64,000 bases of DNA from Petrolisthes cinctipes (Eukaryota > Arthropoda > Malacostraca > Decapoda > Porcellanidae): the NCBI GenBank assembly GCA_033782935.1, contig JAWQEG010000004.1, positions 186,001 to 250,000 on the forward strand, read 5' to 3'. The notes under the pieces were generated by a model that was given only the letters and a program-made list of their open reading frames with translations, made no database searches and was not told where the DNA came from. A program made the position numbers and the translations under genes. Shown in pieces: positions 9,089 to 22,499 of this stretch. Each line of letters opens with the position of its first letter. Position 1 is the first letter of the stretch.

Positions 9089-12000
9089 ACCTTCTGGGAC
9101 CTCTAAATATCGAATTTTCGGGTGTTTTGGGACTGAATTTGAGATATCGATTTTTTGGCACCTAAAATGTCGATTTTTAGCATGTTTTTAGCCTATATTT
9201 TGAAAATATTCTAGGACTGTGTAGGCATGTACAGATTGCTTCTGGGACCCCAAAATATTGAATTTTCGAGTGTTTTGAGCCTGAATTTAAGATATAAACG
9301 GGTACAGAAGATACATGCACATATTGACTTTGGGCATCTAAAATATCGATTTTCAGCATGTTTTGGGCCTGTATTTTGAAAATACTCTAACACTGAGTAG
9401 GCATGTACAGATTGCTTCCGGGACCCCAAAATATTGAATTTTCGAGTGTTTTGAGCCTGAATTTGAGATATAAACGGGTACTGAAGATGCATGCACATAT
9501 CGACTTTTGTGCACCTAAAAGATCGATTTTCAGTATGTTTTGAGCATGTATTTTGAAAATACTCTAACACGGAGTAGGCATGTGCAGATCGCTTCTGGGA
9601 CCCCTAAATATCGAATTTTCGGGTGTTTTGGGACTGAATTTGAGATATCGACTTTTTGGCACCTAAAAGATCGATTTTTAGCATGTTTTTAGCCTATATT
9701 TTGAAAATATTCTAGTACTGAGTAGGCATGTACAGATTGCTTCTGGGACCTCAAAATATTGAATTTTCGGGTGTTTTGAGCCTGAATTTGAGATATAAAC
9801 TGGTACAGAAGATACATGCACATATTGACTTTGGGCATCTAAAATATCGATTTTCAGCATGTTTTGGGCCTGTATTTTGAAAATACTCTAACACGGAGTA
9901 GGCATGTACAGATCGCTTCTGGGACCCCTAAATATCGAATTTTCGGGTGTTTTGGGACTGAATTTGAGATATCGACTTTTTGGCACCTAAAAGATCGATT
10001 TTCAGCATGTTTTTAGCCTATATTTTGAAAATATTCTAGCACTAAGTAGGCATGTACAGATTGCTTCTGGGACCCCAAAATATTGAATTTTCGGGTGTTT
10101 TGAGCCTGAATTTGAGATATAAACGGGTACAGAAGATAAATGCACATTTTGACTTTGGGCATCTAAAATATCGATTTTCAGCATGTTTTGGGCCTGTATT
10201 TTGAAAATACTCTAAAACTGAGTAGGCATGTACAGATTGCTTCTGGGACCACAAAATATTGAATTTTCGGGTGTTTTGAGCCTGAATTTGAGATATAAAC
10301 GTGTACTGAAGATGCATGCACATATCGACTTTTGTGCACCTAAAATATCGGTTTTCAGTATGTTTTGAGCATGTATTTTGAAAATACTCTAACACGGAGT
10401 AGGCATGTACAGATCGCTTCTGGGACCCCTAAATATCGAATTTTCGGGTGTTTTGGGACTGAATTTGAGATATCGACTTTTTGGCACCTAAAAGATCGAT
10501 TTTTAGCATGTTTTTAGCCTATATTTTGAAAATATTCTAGCACTGAGTAGGCATGTACAGATTGCTTCTGGGACCCCAAATTTTGAATTTTCGGGTGTTT
10601 TGAGCCTGAATTTGAGATATAAACGGGTACAGAAGATACATGCACATATTGACTTTGGGCACCAAAAATATCGATTTTCAGCATGTTTTGGGCCTGAATT
10701 TTGAAAATACTCTAACACGGAGTAGGCATGTACAGATCGCTTCTGGGACCCCTAAATATCGAATTTTCGGGTGTTTAGGGCCAGAATTTGAGATATAAAC
10801 GGGTACAGAAGATGCATGCACATATCGACTTTTGGGCACCTAAAAGATCGATTTTCAGTATGTTTTTGGCCTGTATTTTGAAAATACTCTAACACGGAGT
10901 AGGCATGTACAGATACCTTCTGGGACCTCTAAATATCGAATTTTCGGGTGTTTTGGGACTGAATTTGAGATATCGATTTTTTGGCACCTAAAATGTCGAT
11001 TTTTAGCATGTTTTTAGCCTATATTTTGAAAATATTCTAGCACTGTGTAGGCATGTACAGATTGCTTCTGGGACCCCAAAATATTGAATTTTCGGGTGTT
11101 TTGAGCCTGAATTTGAGATATAAACGGGTACAGAAGATACATGCACATATTGACTTTGGGCATCTAAAATATCGATTTTCAGCATGTTTTGGGCCTGTAT
11201 TTTGAAAATACTCTAACACTGAGTAGGCATGTACAGATTGCTTCTGGGACCCCAAAATATTGAATTTTCGGGTGTTTTGAGCCTGAATTTGAGATATAAA
11301 CGGGTACTGAAGATGCATGCACATATCGACTTTTGTGCACCTAAAAGATCGATTTTCAGTATGTTTTGAGCATGTATTTTGAAAATACTCTAATACGGAG
11401 TAGGCATGTACAGATCGCTTCTGGGACCCCTAAATATCGAATTTTCGGGTGTTTTGGGACTGAATTTGAGATATCGACTTTTTGGCACCTAAAAGATCGA
11501 TTTTTAGCATGTTTTTAGCCTATATTTTGAAAATATTCTAGCACTGAGTAGGCATGTACAGATTGCTTCTGGGACCCCAAAATATTGAATTTTCGGGTGT
11601 TTTGAGCCAGAATTTGAGATATAAACGGGTACAGAAGATGCATGCACATATCAACTTTTGGGCACCTAAAAGATCGATTTTCAGTATGTTTTTGGCCTGT
11701 ATTTTGAAAATACTCTAACACGGAGTAGGCATGTACAGATACCTTCTGGGACCTCTAAATATCGAATTTTCGGGTGTTTTGGGACTGAATTTAAGATATC
11801 GATTTTTTGGCACCTAAAATGTCGATTTTTAGCATGTTTTTAGCCTATATTTTTAAAATATTCTAGCACTGTGTAGGCATGTACAGATTGCTTCTGGGAC
11901 CCCAAAATATTGAATTTTCGGGTGTTTTGAGCCTGAATTTGAGATATAAACGGGTACAGAAGATACATGCACATATTGACTTTGGGCATCTAAAATATCG

Positions 12001-12365
12001 ATTTTCAGCATGTTTTGGGCCTGTATTTTGAAAATACTCTGACACTGAGTAGGCATGTACAGATTGCTTCTGGGACCCCAAAATATTGAATTTTCGGGTG
12101 TTTTGAGCCTAAATTTTGAGATATAAACGGGTACTGAAGATGCATGCACATATCGACTTTTGTGCTCCTAAAAGATAGATTTTCAGTATGTTTTGAGCAT
12201 GTATTTTGAAAATACTCTAACACGGAGTAGGCATGTACAGATCGCTTCTGGGACCCCTAAATATCGAATTTTCGGGTGTTTTGGGACAGAATTTGAGATA
12301 TCTACTTTTTGGCACCTAAAAGATCGATTTTTAGCATGTTTTTAGCCTATATTTTGAAAATATTC

Positions 12366-12379
12366 TAGCACTGTACAGA
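12366..12379 (+). repeat. First instance of the 10-bp phase-point deletion variant
   Basis: The usual boundary GCACTGTGTAGGCATGTACA is shortened to GCACTGTACAGATT, losing 10 bases including most of the GGCATG phase motif. The deletion lies between repeats of GT. The same or a near-identical junction occurs near 14,361, 15,856, 18,761, 21,256, 23,071, 25,566, 28,915, 31,084, 32,252, 33,249, 37,775, 39,591 and 40,408. Three of these (31,084, 37,775, 39,591) read GCACGGTACAG. Each shortens the local trimer from 501 to about 491 bp. I see none before 12.3 kb or after 40.5 kb. Confidence 0.85.
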
Positions 12380-15300
12380 TTGCTTTTGGGACCCCAAAAT
12401 ATTGAATTTTCGGGTGTTTTGAGCCTGAATTTGAGATATAAACGGGTACAGAAGATACATGCACATATTGACTTTGGGCACCAAAAATATCGATTTTCAG
12501 CATGTTTTGGGCCTGAATTTTGAAAATACTCTAACACGGAGTAGGCATGTACAGATTGCTTCTGGGACCCCAAAATATCGAATTTTCGGGTGTTTAAGGC
12601 CAGAATTTGAGATATAAACGGGTACAGAAGATGCATGCACATATCGACTTTTGGGCACCTAAAAGATCGATTTTCAGTATGTTTTTGGCCTGTATTTTGA
12701 AAATACTCTAACACGGAGTAGGCATGTACAGATACCTTCTTGGACCTCTAAATATCGAATTTTCGGGTGTTTTGGGACTGAATTTGAGATATCGATTTTT
12801 TGGCACCTAAAATGTCGATTTTTAGCATGTTTTTAGCCTATATTTTGAAAATATTCTAGCACTGTGTAGGCATGTACAGATTGCTTCTGGGACCCCAAAA
12901 TATTGAATTTTCGGGTGTTTTGAGCCTGAATTTGAGATATAAACGGGTACAGAAGATACATGCACATATTGACTTTGGGCATCTAAAATATCGATTTTCA
13001 GCATGTTTTGGGCCTGTATTTTGAAAATACTCTAACACTGAGTAGGCATGTACAGATTGCTTCTGGGACCCCAAAATATTGAATTTTCGGGTGTTTTGAG
13101 CCTGAATTTGAGATATAAACGGGTACTGAAGATGCATGCACATATCGACTTTTGTGCACCTAAAAGATCGATTTTCAGTATGTTTTGAGCATGTATTTTG
13201 AAAATACTCTAACACGGAGTAGGCATGTACAGATCGCTTCTGGGACCCCTAAATATCGAATTTTCGGGTGTTTTGGGACTGAATTTGAGATATCGACTTT
13301 TTGGCACCTAAAACATCGATTTTTAGAATGTTTTTAGCCTATATTTTGAAAATATTCTAGCACTGAGTAGGCATGTACAGATTGCTTCTGGGACCCCAAA
13401 ATATTGAATTTTCGGGTGTTTTGAGCCTGAATTTGAGATATAAACGGGTACAGAAGATACATGCACATACTGACTTTGGGCAACAAAAATATCGATTTAC
13501 AGCATGTTTTGGGCCTGAATTTTGAAAATACTCTAACACGGAGTAGGCATGTACAGATTGCTTCTGGGACCCCAAAATATCGAATTTTCGGGTGTTTAGG
13601 GCCAGAATTTGAGATATAAACGGGTACAGAAGATGCATGCACATATCAACTTTTGGGCACCTAAAAGATCGATTTTCAGTATATTTTTGGCCTGTATTTT
13701 GAAAATACTCTAACACGGAGTAGGCATGTACAGATACCTTCTGGGACCTCTAAATATCGAATTTTCGGGTGTTTTGGGACTGAATTTGAGATATCGAATT
13801 TTTGGCACCTAAAATGTCGATTTTTAGCATGTTTTTAGCCTATATTTTGAAAATATTCTAGCACTGTGTAGGCATGTACAGATTGCTTCTGGGACCCCAA
13901 AATATTGAATTTTCGGGTGTTTTGAGCCTGAATTTGAGATATAAACGGGTACAGAAGATACATGCACATATTGACTTTGGGCATCTAAAATATCGATTTT
14001 CAGCATGTTTTGTGCCTGTATTTTGAAAATAGTCTAACACTGAGTAGGCATGTACAGATTGCTTCTGGGACCCCAAAATATTGAATTTTCGGGTGTTTTG
14101 AGCCTGAATTTGAGATATAAACGGGTACTGAAGATGCATGCACATATCGACTTTTGTGCACCTAAAAGATCGATTTTCAGTATGTTTTGAGCATGTATTT
14201 TGAAAATACTCTAACACGGAGTAGGCATGTACAGATCGCTTCTGGGACCCCTAAATATCGAATTTTCGGGTGTTTTGGGACTGAATTTGAGATATCGACT
14301 TTTTGGCACTTAAAAGATCGATTTTTAGCATGTTTTTAGCCTATATTTTGAAAATATTCTAGCACTGTACAGATTGCTTCTGGGACCCCAAAATATTGAA
14401 TTTTTGGGTGTTTTGAGCCTGAATTTGAGATATAAACGGGTACAGAAGATACATGCACATATCGACTTTTGTGCACCTAAAAGATCGATTTTCAGTATGT
14501 TTTGAGCATGTATTTTGAAAATACTCTAACACGGAGTAGGCATGTACAGATCGCTTCTGGGACCCCTAAATATCGAATTTTCGGGTGTTTTGGGACTGAA
14601 TTTGAGATATCGACTTTTTGGCACCTAAAAGATCGATTTTTAGCATGTTTTTAGCCTATATTTTGAAAATATTCTAGCACTGAGTAGGCATGTACAGATT
14701 GCTTCTGGGACCCCAAAATATTGAATTTTCGGGTGTTTTGAGCCTGAATTTGAGATATAAACGGGTACAGAAGATACATGCACATATTGACTTTGGGCAC
14801 CAAAAATATCGATTTTCAGCATGTTTTGGGCCTGAATTTTGAAAATACTCTAACACGGAGTAGGCATGTACAGATCGCTTCTGGGACCCCAAAATATCGA
14901 ATTTTCGGGTGTTTAGGGCCAGAATTTGAGATATAAACGGGTACAGAAGATGCATGCACATATCGACTTTTGGGCACCTAAGAGATCGATTTTCAGTATG
15001 TTTTTGGCCTGTATTTTTAAAATACTCTAACACGGAGTAGGCATGTACAGATACCTTCTGGGACCTCTGAATATCGGATTTTCGGGTGTTTTGGGACTGA
15101 ATTTGAGATATCGATTTTTTGGCACCTAAAATGTCGATTTTTAGCATGTTTTTAGCCTATATTTTTAAAATATTCAAGCACTGTGTAGGCATGTACAGAT
15201 TGCTTCTGGGACCCCAAAATATTGAATTTTCGGGTGTTTTGAGCCTGAATTTGAGATATAAACGGGTACAGAAGATACATGCACATATTGACTTTGGGCA

Positions 15301-16632
15301 TCTAAAATATCGATTTTCAGCATGTTTTAGGCCTGTATTTTGAAAATACTCTAACACTGAGTAGGCATGTACAGATTGCTTCTGGGACCCCAAAATATTG
15401 AATTTTCGGGTGTTTTGAGCCTGAATTTGAGATATAAACGGGTACAGAAGATACATGCACATATTGACTTTGGGCACCAAAAATATCGATTTTCTGCATG
15501 TTTTGTTCCTGAATTTTGAAAATACTCTAACACGGAGTAGGCATGTACAGATCGCTTCTGGGACCCCAAAATATCGAATTTTCGGGTGTTTAGGGCCAGA
15601 ATTTGAGATATAAACGGGTACAGAAGATGCATGCAGATATCGACTTTTGGGCACCTAAAAGATCGATTTTCAGTATGTTTTTGGCCTGTATTTTGAAAAT
15701 ACTCTAACACGGAGTAGGCATGTACAGATCGCTTCTGGGACCCCTAAATATCGAATTTTCGGGTGTTTTGGGACTGAATTTGAGATATCGACTTTTTGGC
15801 ACTTAAAAGATCGATTTTTAGCATGTTTTTAGCCTATATTTTGAAAATATTCTAGCACTGTACAGATTGCTTCTGGGACCCCAAAATATTGAATTTTCGG
15901 GTGTTTTGAGCCTGAATTTGAGATATAAACGGGTACAGAAGATACATGCACATATCGACTTTTGTGCACCTAAAAGATCGATTTTCAGTATGTTTTGAGC
16001 ATGTATTTTGAAAATACTCTAACACGGAGTAGGCACGTACAGATCGCTTCTGGGACCCCTAAATATCGAATTTTCGGGTGTTTTGGGACTGAATTTGAGA
16101 TATCGACTTTTTGGCACCTAAAAGATCGATTTTTAGCATGTTTTTAGCCTATATTTTGAAAATATTCTAGCACTGAGTAGGCATGTACAGATTGCTTCTG
16201 GGACCCCAAAATATTGAATTTTCGGGTGTTTTGAGCCTGAATTTGAGATATAAACGGGTACAGAAGATACATGCACATATTGACTTTGGGCATCTAAAAT
16301 ATCGATTTTCAGCATGTTTTGGGCATGTATTTTGAAAATATTCTAACACTGAGTAGGCATGTACAGATTGCTTCTGGGACCCCAAAATATTGAATTTTCG
16401 GGTGTTTTGAGCCTGAATTTGAGATATAAACGGGTACAGAAGATACATGCACATATTGACTTTGGGCATCTAAAATATCGATTTTCAGTATGTTTTGAGC
16501 ATGTATTTTGAAAATACTCTAACACGGAGTAGGCATGTACAGATCGCTTCTGGGACCCCTAAATATCGAATTTTCGGGTGTTTTGGGGCTGAATTTGAGA
16601 TATCGACTTTTTGGCACCAAAAATATCGATTT

Positions 16633-17040
16633 TTAGCATGTTTTTAGCCTATATTTTGAAAATATTGTAGCACTAAGTAGGCATGTACAGATTGCTTCTG
16701 GGACCCCAAAATATTGAATTTTCGGGTGTTTTGAGCCTGAATTTGAGATATAAACGGGTACAGAAGATACATGCACATATTGACTTTGGGCACCAAAAAT
16801 ATCGATTTTCAGCATGTTTTGGGCCTGACTTTTGAAAATACTCTAACACGGAGTAGGCATGTACAGATCGCTTCTGGGACCCCAAAATATCGAATTTTCG
16901 GGTGTTTAGGGCCAGAATTTGAGATATAAACGGGTACTGAAGATGAATGCACATATAGACTTTTGGGCACCTAAAAGATCGATTTTCAGTATGTTTTTGG
17001 TCTGTATTTTGAAAATACTCTAACACGGAGTAGACATGTA
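16633..17040 (+). repeat. Amplified variant monomers, copy 1 (AGTAGACATG subtype)
   Basis: This stretch carries CACTAAGTAGG, GGGCCTGACTTTTG, GAAGATGAATGCAC and GGTCTGTATTTTG followed by GGAGTAGACATGTACAG. The same combination reappears at about 19,716-20,125, offset about 3,083 bp, and part of it (GGTCTG with AGTAGACATG) also at about 19,580-19,620. I infer dispersed duplication or conversion inside domain A. Confidence 0.65.
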
Positions 17041-18358
17041 CAGATACCTTATGGGACCTCTAAATATCGAATTTTCGGGTGTTTTGGGACTGAATTTGAG
17101 ATATCAACTTTTTGGCACCTAAAAGATCGATTTTTAGCATGTTTTTAGCCTATATTTTGAAAATATTCTACCACTGAGTAAGCATGTACAGATTGCTTCT
17201 GGGACCCCAAAATATTGAATTTTCGGGTGTCTTAAGCCTGAATTTGAGATATAAACGGGTACAGAAGATACATACACATATTGACTTTGGGCACCAAAAA
17301 TATCGGTTTTCAGCATGTTTTGGGCCTGAATTTTGAAAATACTCTAAAACGGAGTAGGCATGTACAGATCGCTTCTGGGACCCCAAAATATCGAATTTTC
17401 GGGTGTTTAGGGCCAGAATTTGAGATATAAACGGGTACAGAAGATGCATGCACATATCGACTTTTGGGCACCTAAAAGATCGATTTTCAGTATGTTTTTG
17501 GCCTGTATTTTGAAAATACTCTAACACGGAGTAGGCATGTACAGATACCTTCTGGCAGCTCTAAATATCGAATTTTCGCGTGTTTTGGGACTGAGTTTGA
17601 GATATCGATTTTTTGGCACCTAAAATGTCGATTTTTAGCATGTTTTTAGCCTATATTTTGAAAATATTCTAGCACTGTGTAGGCATGTACAGATTGCTTC
17701 TGGGACCCAAAAATATTGAATTTTCGGGTGTTTTGAGCCTGAATTTGAGATATAAACGGGTACAGAAGATACATGCACATATTGACTTTCGGCATCTATA
17801 ATATCGATTTTCAGCATGTTTTGGGCCAGTATTTTGAAAATACTCTAACACTGAATAGGCATGTACAGATTGCTTCTGGGACCCCAAAATATTGAATTTT
17901 CGGGTGTTTTGAGCCTGAATTTGAGATATAAACGGGTACTGAAGATGCATGCACATATCGACTTTTGTGCACCTAAAAGATCGATTTTCAGTATGTTTTG
18001 AGCATGTATTTTGAAAATACTCTAACACGGAGTAGGCATGTACAGATCGCTTCTGGGACCCCTAAATATCGAATTTTCGGGTGTTTTGGGACTGAATTTG
18101 AGATATCGACTTTTTGGCACCTAAAAGATCGATTTTTAGCATGTTTTTAGCCGATATTTTGAAAATATTCTAGCACTGAGTAGGCATGTACAGATTGCTT
18201 CTGGGACCCCAAAATATTGAATTTTCGGGTGTTTTGAGCCTGAATTTGAGATATAAACGGGTACAGAAGATACAAGCACATATTGACTTTGGGCACCAAA
18301 AATATCGATTTTCAGCATGTTTTGGGCCTGAATTTTGAAAATATTCTAGCACTGTGTA

Positions 18359-18445
18359 GGCATGTACAGATTGCTTCTGGGACCCCAAAATATTGAATTT
18401 TCGGGTGTTTTGAGCCTGAATTTGAAAATACTCTAACACGGAGTA
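18359..18445 (+). repeat. Half-length monomer, 87 bp
   Basis: The distance from one GGCATG (18,359) to the next (18,446) is only 87 bp. The sequence runs normally to TTTTGAGCCTGAATTTGA and then continues as AAATACTCTAACACGG, which belongs to the end of a full monomer. The join lies where GCCTGAATTTGAG of the first half-unit and GCCTGAATTTTGAAA of the second half-unit correspond. The result is a single half-unit, as expected if the two internal halves misaligned and recombined. It is the only monomer of this length I found. Confidence 0.85.
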
Positions 18446-19715
18446 GGCATGTACAGATCGCTTCTGGGACCCCAAAATATCGAATTTTCGGGTGTTTAGG
18501 GCCAGAATTTGAGATATAAACGGGTACAGAAGATGCATGCAGATATCGACTTTTGGGCACCTAAAAGATCGATTTTCAGTATGTTTTTGGCCTGTATTCT
18601 GAAAATACTCTAACACGGAGTAGGCATGTACAGATCGTTTCTGGGACCCCTAAATATCGAATTTTCGTGTGTTTTGGGACTGAATTTGAGATATCGACTT
18701 TTTGGCACTTAAAAGATCGATTTTTAGCATGTTTTTAGCCTATATTTTGAAAATATTCTAGCACTGTACAGATTGCTTCTGGGACCCCAAAATATTGAAT
18801 TTTCGGGTGTTTTGAGCCTGAATTTGAGATATAAACGGGTACAGAAGATACATGCACATATTGACTTTGGGCATCTAAAATATCGATTTTCAGCATGTTT
18901 TGGGCCTGTATTTTGAAAATACTCTAACACTGAGTAGGCATGTACAGATTGCTTCTGGGACCCCAAAATATTGAATTTTCGGGTGTTTTGAGCCTGAATT
19001 TGAGATATAAACGGGTACTGAAGATGCATGCACATATCGACTTTTGTGCACCTAAAAGATCGATTTTCAGTATGTTTTGAGCATGTATTTTGAAAATACT
19101 CTAACACGGAGTAGGCATGTACAGATCGCTTCTGGGACCCCTAAATATCGAATTTTCGGGTGTTTTGGGAATGAATTTGAGATATCGACTTTTTGGCTCC
19201 TAAAAGATCGATTTTCAGCATGTTTTTAGCCTATATTTTTAAAATATTCTAGCACTGAGTAGGCATGTACAGATTGCTTCTGAGACCCCAAAATATTGAA
19301 TTTTCGGGTGTTTTGAGCCTGAATTTGAGATATAAACGGGTACAGAAGATACATGCACATATTGACTTTGGGCACCAAAAATATCGATTTTCTGCATGTT
19401 TTGGGCCTGAATTTTGAAAATACTCTAACACGGAGTAGGCATGTACAGATCGCTTCTGGGACGACAAAATATCGAATTTTCGGGTGTTTAGGGCCAGAAT
19501 TTGAGATATAAACGGGTTCTGAAGATGCATGCACATATCGACTTTTGGGCACCTAAAAGATCGATTTTCAGTATGTTTTTGGTCTGTATTTTGAAAATAC
19601 TCTAACACGGAGTAGACATGTACAGATACCTTCTGGGACCTCTAAATATCGAATTTTCGGGCGTTTTGGGACTGAATTTGAGATATCGATTTTTTGGCAC
19701 CTAAAATGTCGATTT

Positions 19716-20125
19716 TTAGCATGTTTTTAGCCTATATTTTGAAAATATTCTAGCACTAAGTAGGCATGTACAGATTGCTTCTGGGACCCCAAAATATTGA
19801 ATTTTCGGGTGTTTTGAGCCTGAATTTGAGATATAAACGGGTACAGAAGATACATGCACATATTGACTTTGGGCACCAAAAATATCGATTTTCAGCATGT
19901 TTTGGGCCTGACTTTTGAAAATACTCTAACACGGAGTAGGCATGTACAGATCGCTTCTGGGACCCCAAAATATCGAATTTTCGGGTGTTTAGGGCCAGAA
20001 TTTGAGATATAAACGGGTACTGAAGATGAATGCACATATCGACTTTTGGGCACCTAAAAGATCGATTTTCAGTATGTTTTTGGTCTGTATTTTGAAAATA
20101 CTCTAACACGGAGTAGACATGTACA
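19716..20125 (+). repeat. Amplified variant monomers, copy 2 (AGTAGACATG subtype)
   Basis: Partner of the block at about 16,633-17,040. Shared rare features are CACTAAGTAGG, GGGCCTGACTTTTG, GAAGATGAATGCACATA, GGTCTGTATTTTG and GGAGTAGACATG. The offset is about 3,083 bp. Confidence 0.65.
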
Positions 20126-22499
20126 GATACCTTCTGGGACCTCTAAATATCGAATTTTCGGGTGTTTTGGGACTGAATTTGAGATATCGATTTTTTGGCA
20201 CCTAAAATGTCGATTTTTAGCATGTTTTTAGCCTATATTTTGAAAATATTCTAGCACTGTGTAGGCATGTACAGATTGCTTCTGGGACCCCAAAATATTG
20301 AATTTTCGGGTGTTTTGAGCCTGAATTTGATATATAAACGGGTACAGAAGATACATGCACATATTGACTTTGGGCATCTAAAATATCGATTTTCAGCATG
20401 TTTTGGGCCTGTATTTTGAAAATACTCTAACACTGAGTAGGCATGTACAGATTGCTTCTGGGACCCCAAAATATTGAATTTTCGGGTGTTTTGATCCTGA
20501 ATTTGAAATATAAACGGGTACTGAAGATGCATGCACATATCGACTTTTGTGCACCTAAAAGATCGATTTTCAGTATGTTTTGAGCATGTATTTTGAAAAT
20601 ACTCTAACACGGAGTAGGCATGTACAGATCGCTTCTGGGACCCCTAAATATCGAATTTTCGGGTGTTTTGGGACTGAATTTGAGATATCGACTTTTTGGC
20701 ACCTAAAAGATCGATTTTTAGCATGTTTTTAGCCTATATTTTGAAAATATTCTAGCACTGAGTAAGCATGTACAGATTGCTTCAGGGACCCCAAAATATT
20801 GAATTTTCGGGTGTTTTGAGCCTGAATTTGAGATATAAACGCGTACAGAAGATACATGCACATATTGAATTTGGGCATCTAAAATATCGATTTTCAGCAT
20901 GTTTTGGGCCTGTATTTTGAAAATACTCTAACACTGAGTAGGCATGTACAGATTGCTTCTGGGACCCCAAAATATTGAATTTTCGGGTGTTTTGAGCCTG
21001 AATTTGAGATATAAACGGGTACTGAAGATGCATGCACATATCGACTTTTGTGCACCTAAAAGATCGATTTTCAGTATGTTTTGAGCATGTATTTTGAAAA
21101 TACTCTAACACGGAGTAGGCATCTACAGATCGCTTCTGGGACCCTTAAATATCGAATTTTCGGGTGTTTTGGGACTGAATTTGAGATATCGACTTTTTGG
21201 CACCTAAAAGATCGATTTTAGCATGTTTTTAGCCTATATTTTGAAAATATTCTAGCACTGTACAGATTGCTTCTGGGACCCCAAAATATTGAATTTTGGG
21301 GTGTTTTGAGCCTGAATTTGAGATATAAACGGGTACAGAAGATACATGCACATATTGACTTTGGGCATCTAAAATATCGATTTTCAGCATGTTTTGGGCC
21401 TGAATTTTGAAAATACTCTAACACGGAGTAGGCATGTACAGATCGCTTCTGGGACCCCAAAATATCGAATTTTCGGGTGTTTAGGGCCAGAATTTGAGAT
21501 ATAAACGGGTACAGAAGATGCATGCACATATCGACTTTTGGGCACATAAAAGATCGATTTTCAGTATGTTTTTGGCCTGTATTTTGAAAATACTCTAACA
21601 CTGAGTAGGCATGTACAGATCGATTCTGGGACCCCTAAATATCGAATTTTCGGGTGTTTTGGGACTGAATTTGAGATATCGACTTTTTGGCACCTAAAAG
21701 ATCGATTTTTAGCATGTTTTTAGCCTATATTTTGAAAATATTCTAGCACTGAGTAGGCATGTACAGATTGCTTCTGGGACCCCAAAATATTGAATTTTCG
21801 GGTGTTTTGAGCCTGAATTTGAGATATAAACGGGTACAGAAGATACATGCACATAATAACTTTGGGCACCAAAAATATCGATTTTCAGCATGTTTTGGGT
21901 CTGAATTTTGAAAATACTCTAACACGGAGTATGCATGTACAGATCGCTTCTGGGACCCCAAAATATCGAATTTTCGGGTGTTTAGGGCCAGAATTTGAGA
22001 TATAAACGGATACAGAAGATGCATGCACATATCGACTTTTGGGCACCTAAAAGATCGATTTTCAGTATGTTTTTGGCCTGTATTTTGAAAATACTCTAAC
22101 ACGGAGTAGGCATGTACAGATACCATCTGGGACCTCTAAATATCGAATTTTCGGGTGTTTTGGGACTGAATTTGAGATATCGATTTTTTGGCACCTAAAA
22201 TGTCGATTTTTAGCATGTTTTTAGCCTATATTTTGAAAATATTCTAGCACTGTGTAGGCATGTACAGATTGCTTCTGGGACCCCAAAATATTGAATTTTC
22301 GGGTGTTTTGAGCATGAATTTGAGATATAAACGGGTACTGAAGATGCATGCACATATCGACTTTTGTGCACCTAAAAGATCGATTTTCAGTATGTTTTGA
22401 GCATGTATTTTGAAAATACTCTAACACGGAGTAGGCATGTACAGATCGCTTCTGGGACCCCTAAATATCGAATTTTCGGGTGTTTTGGGACTGAATTTG

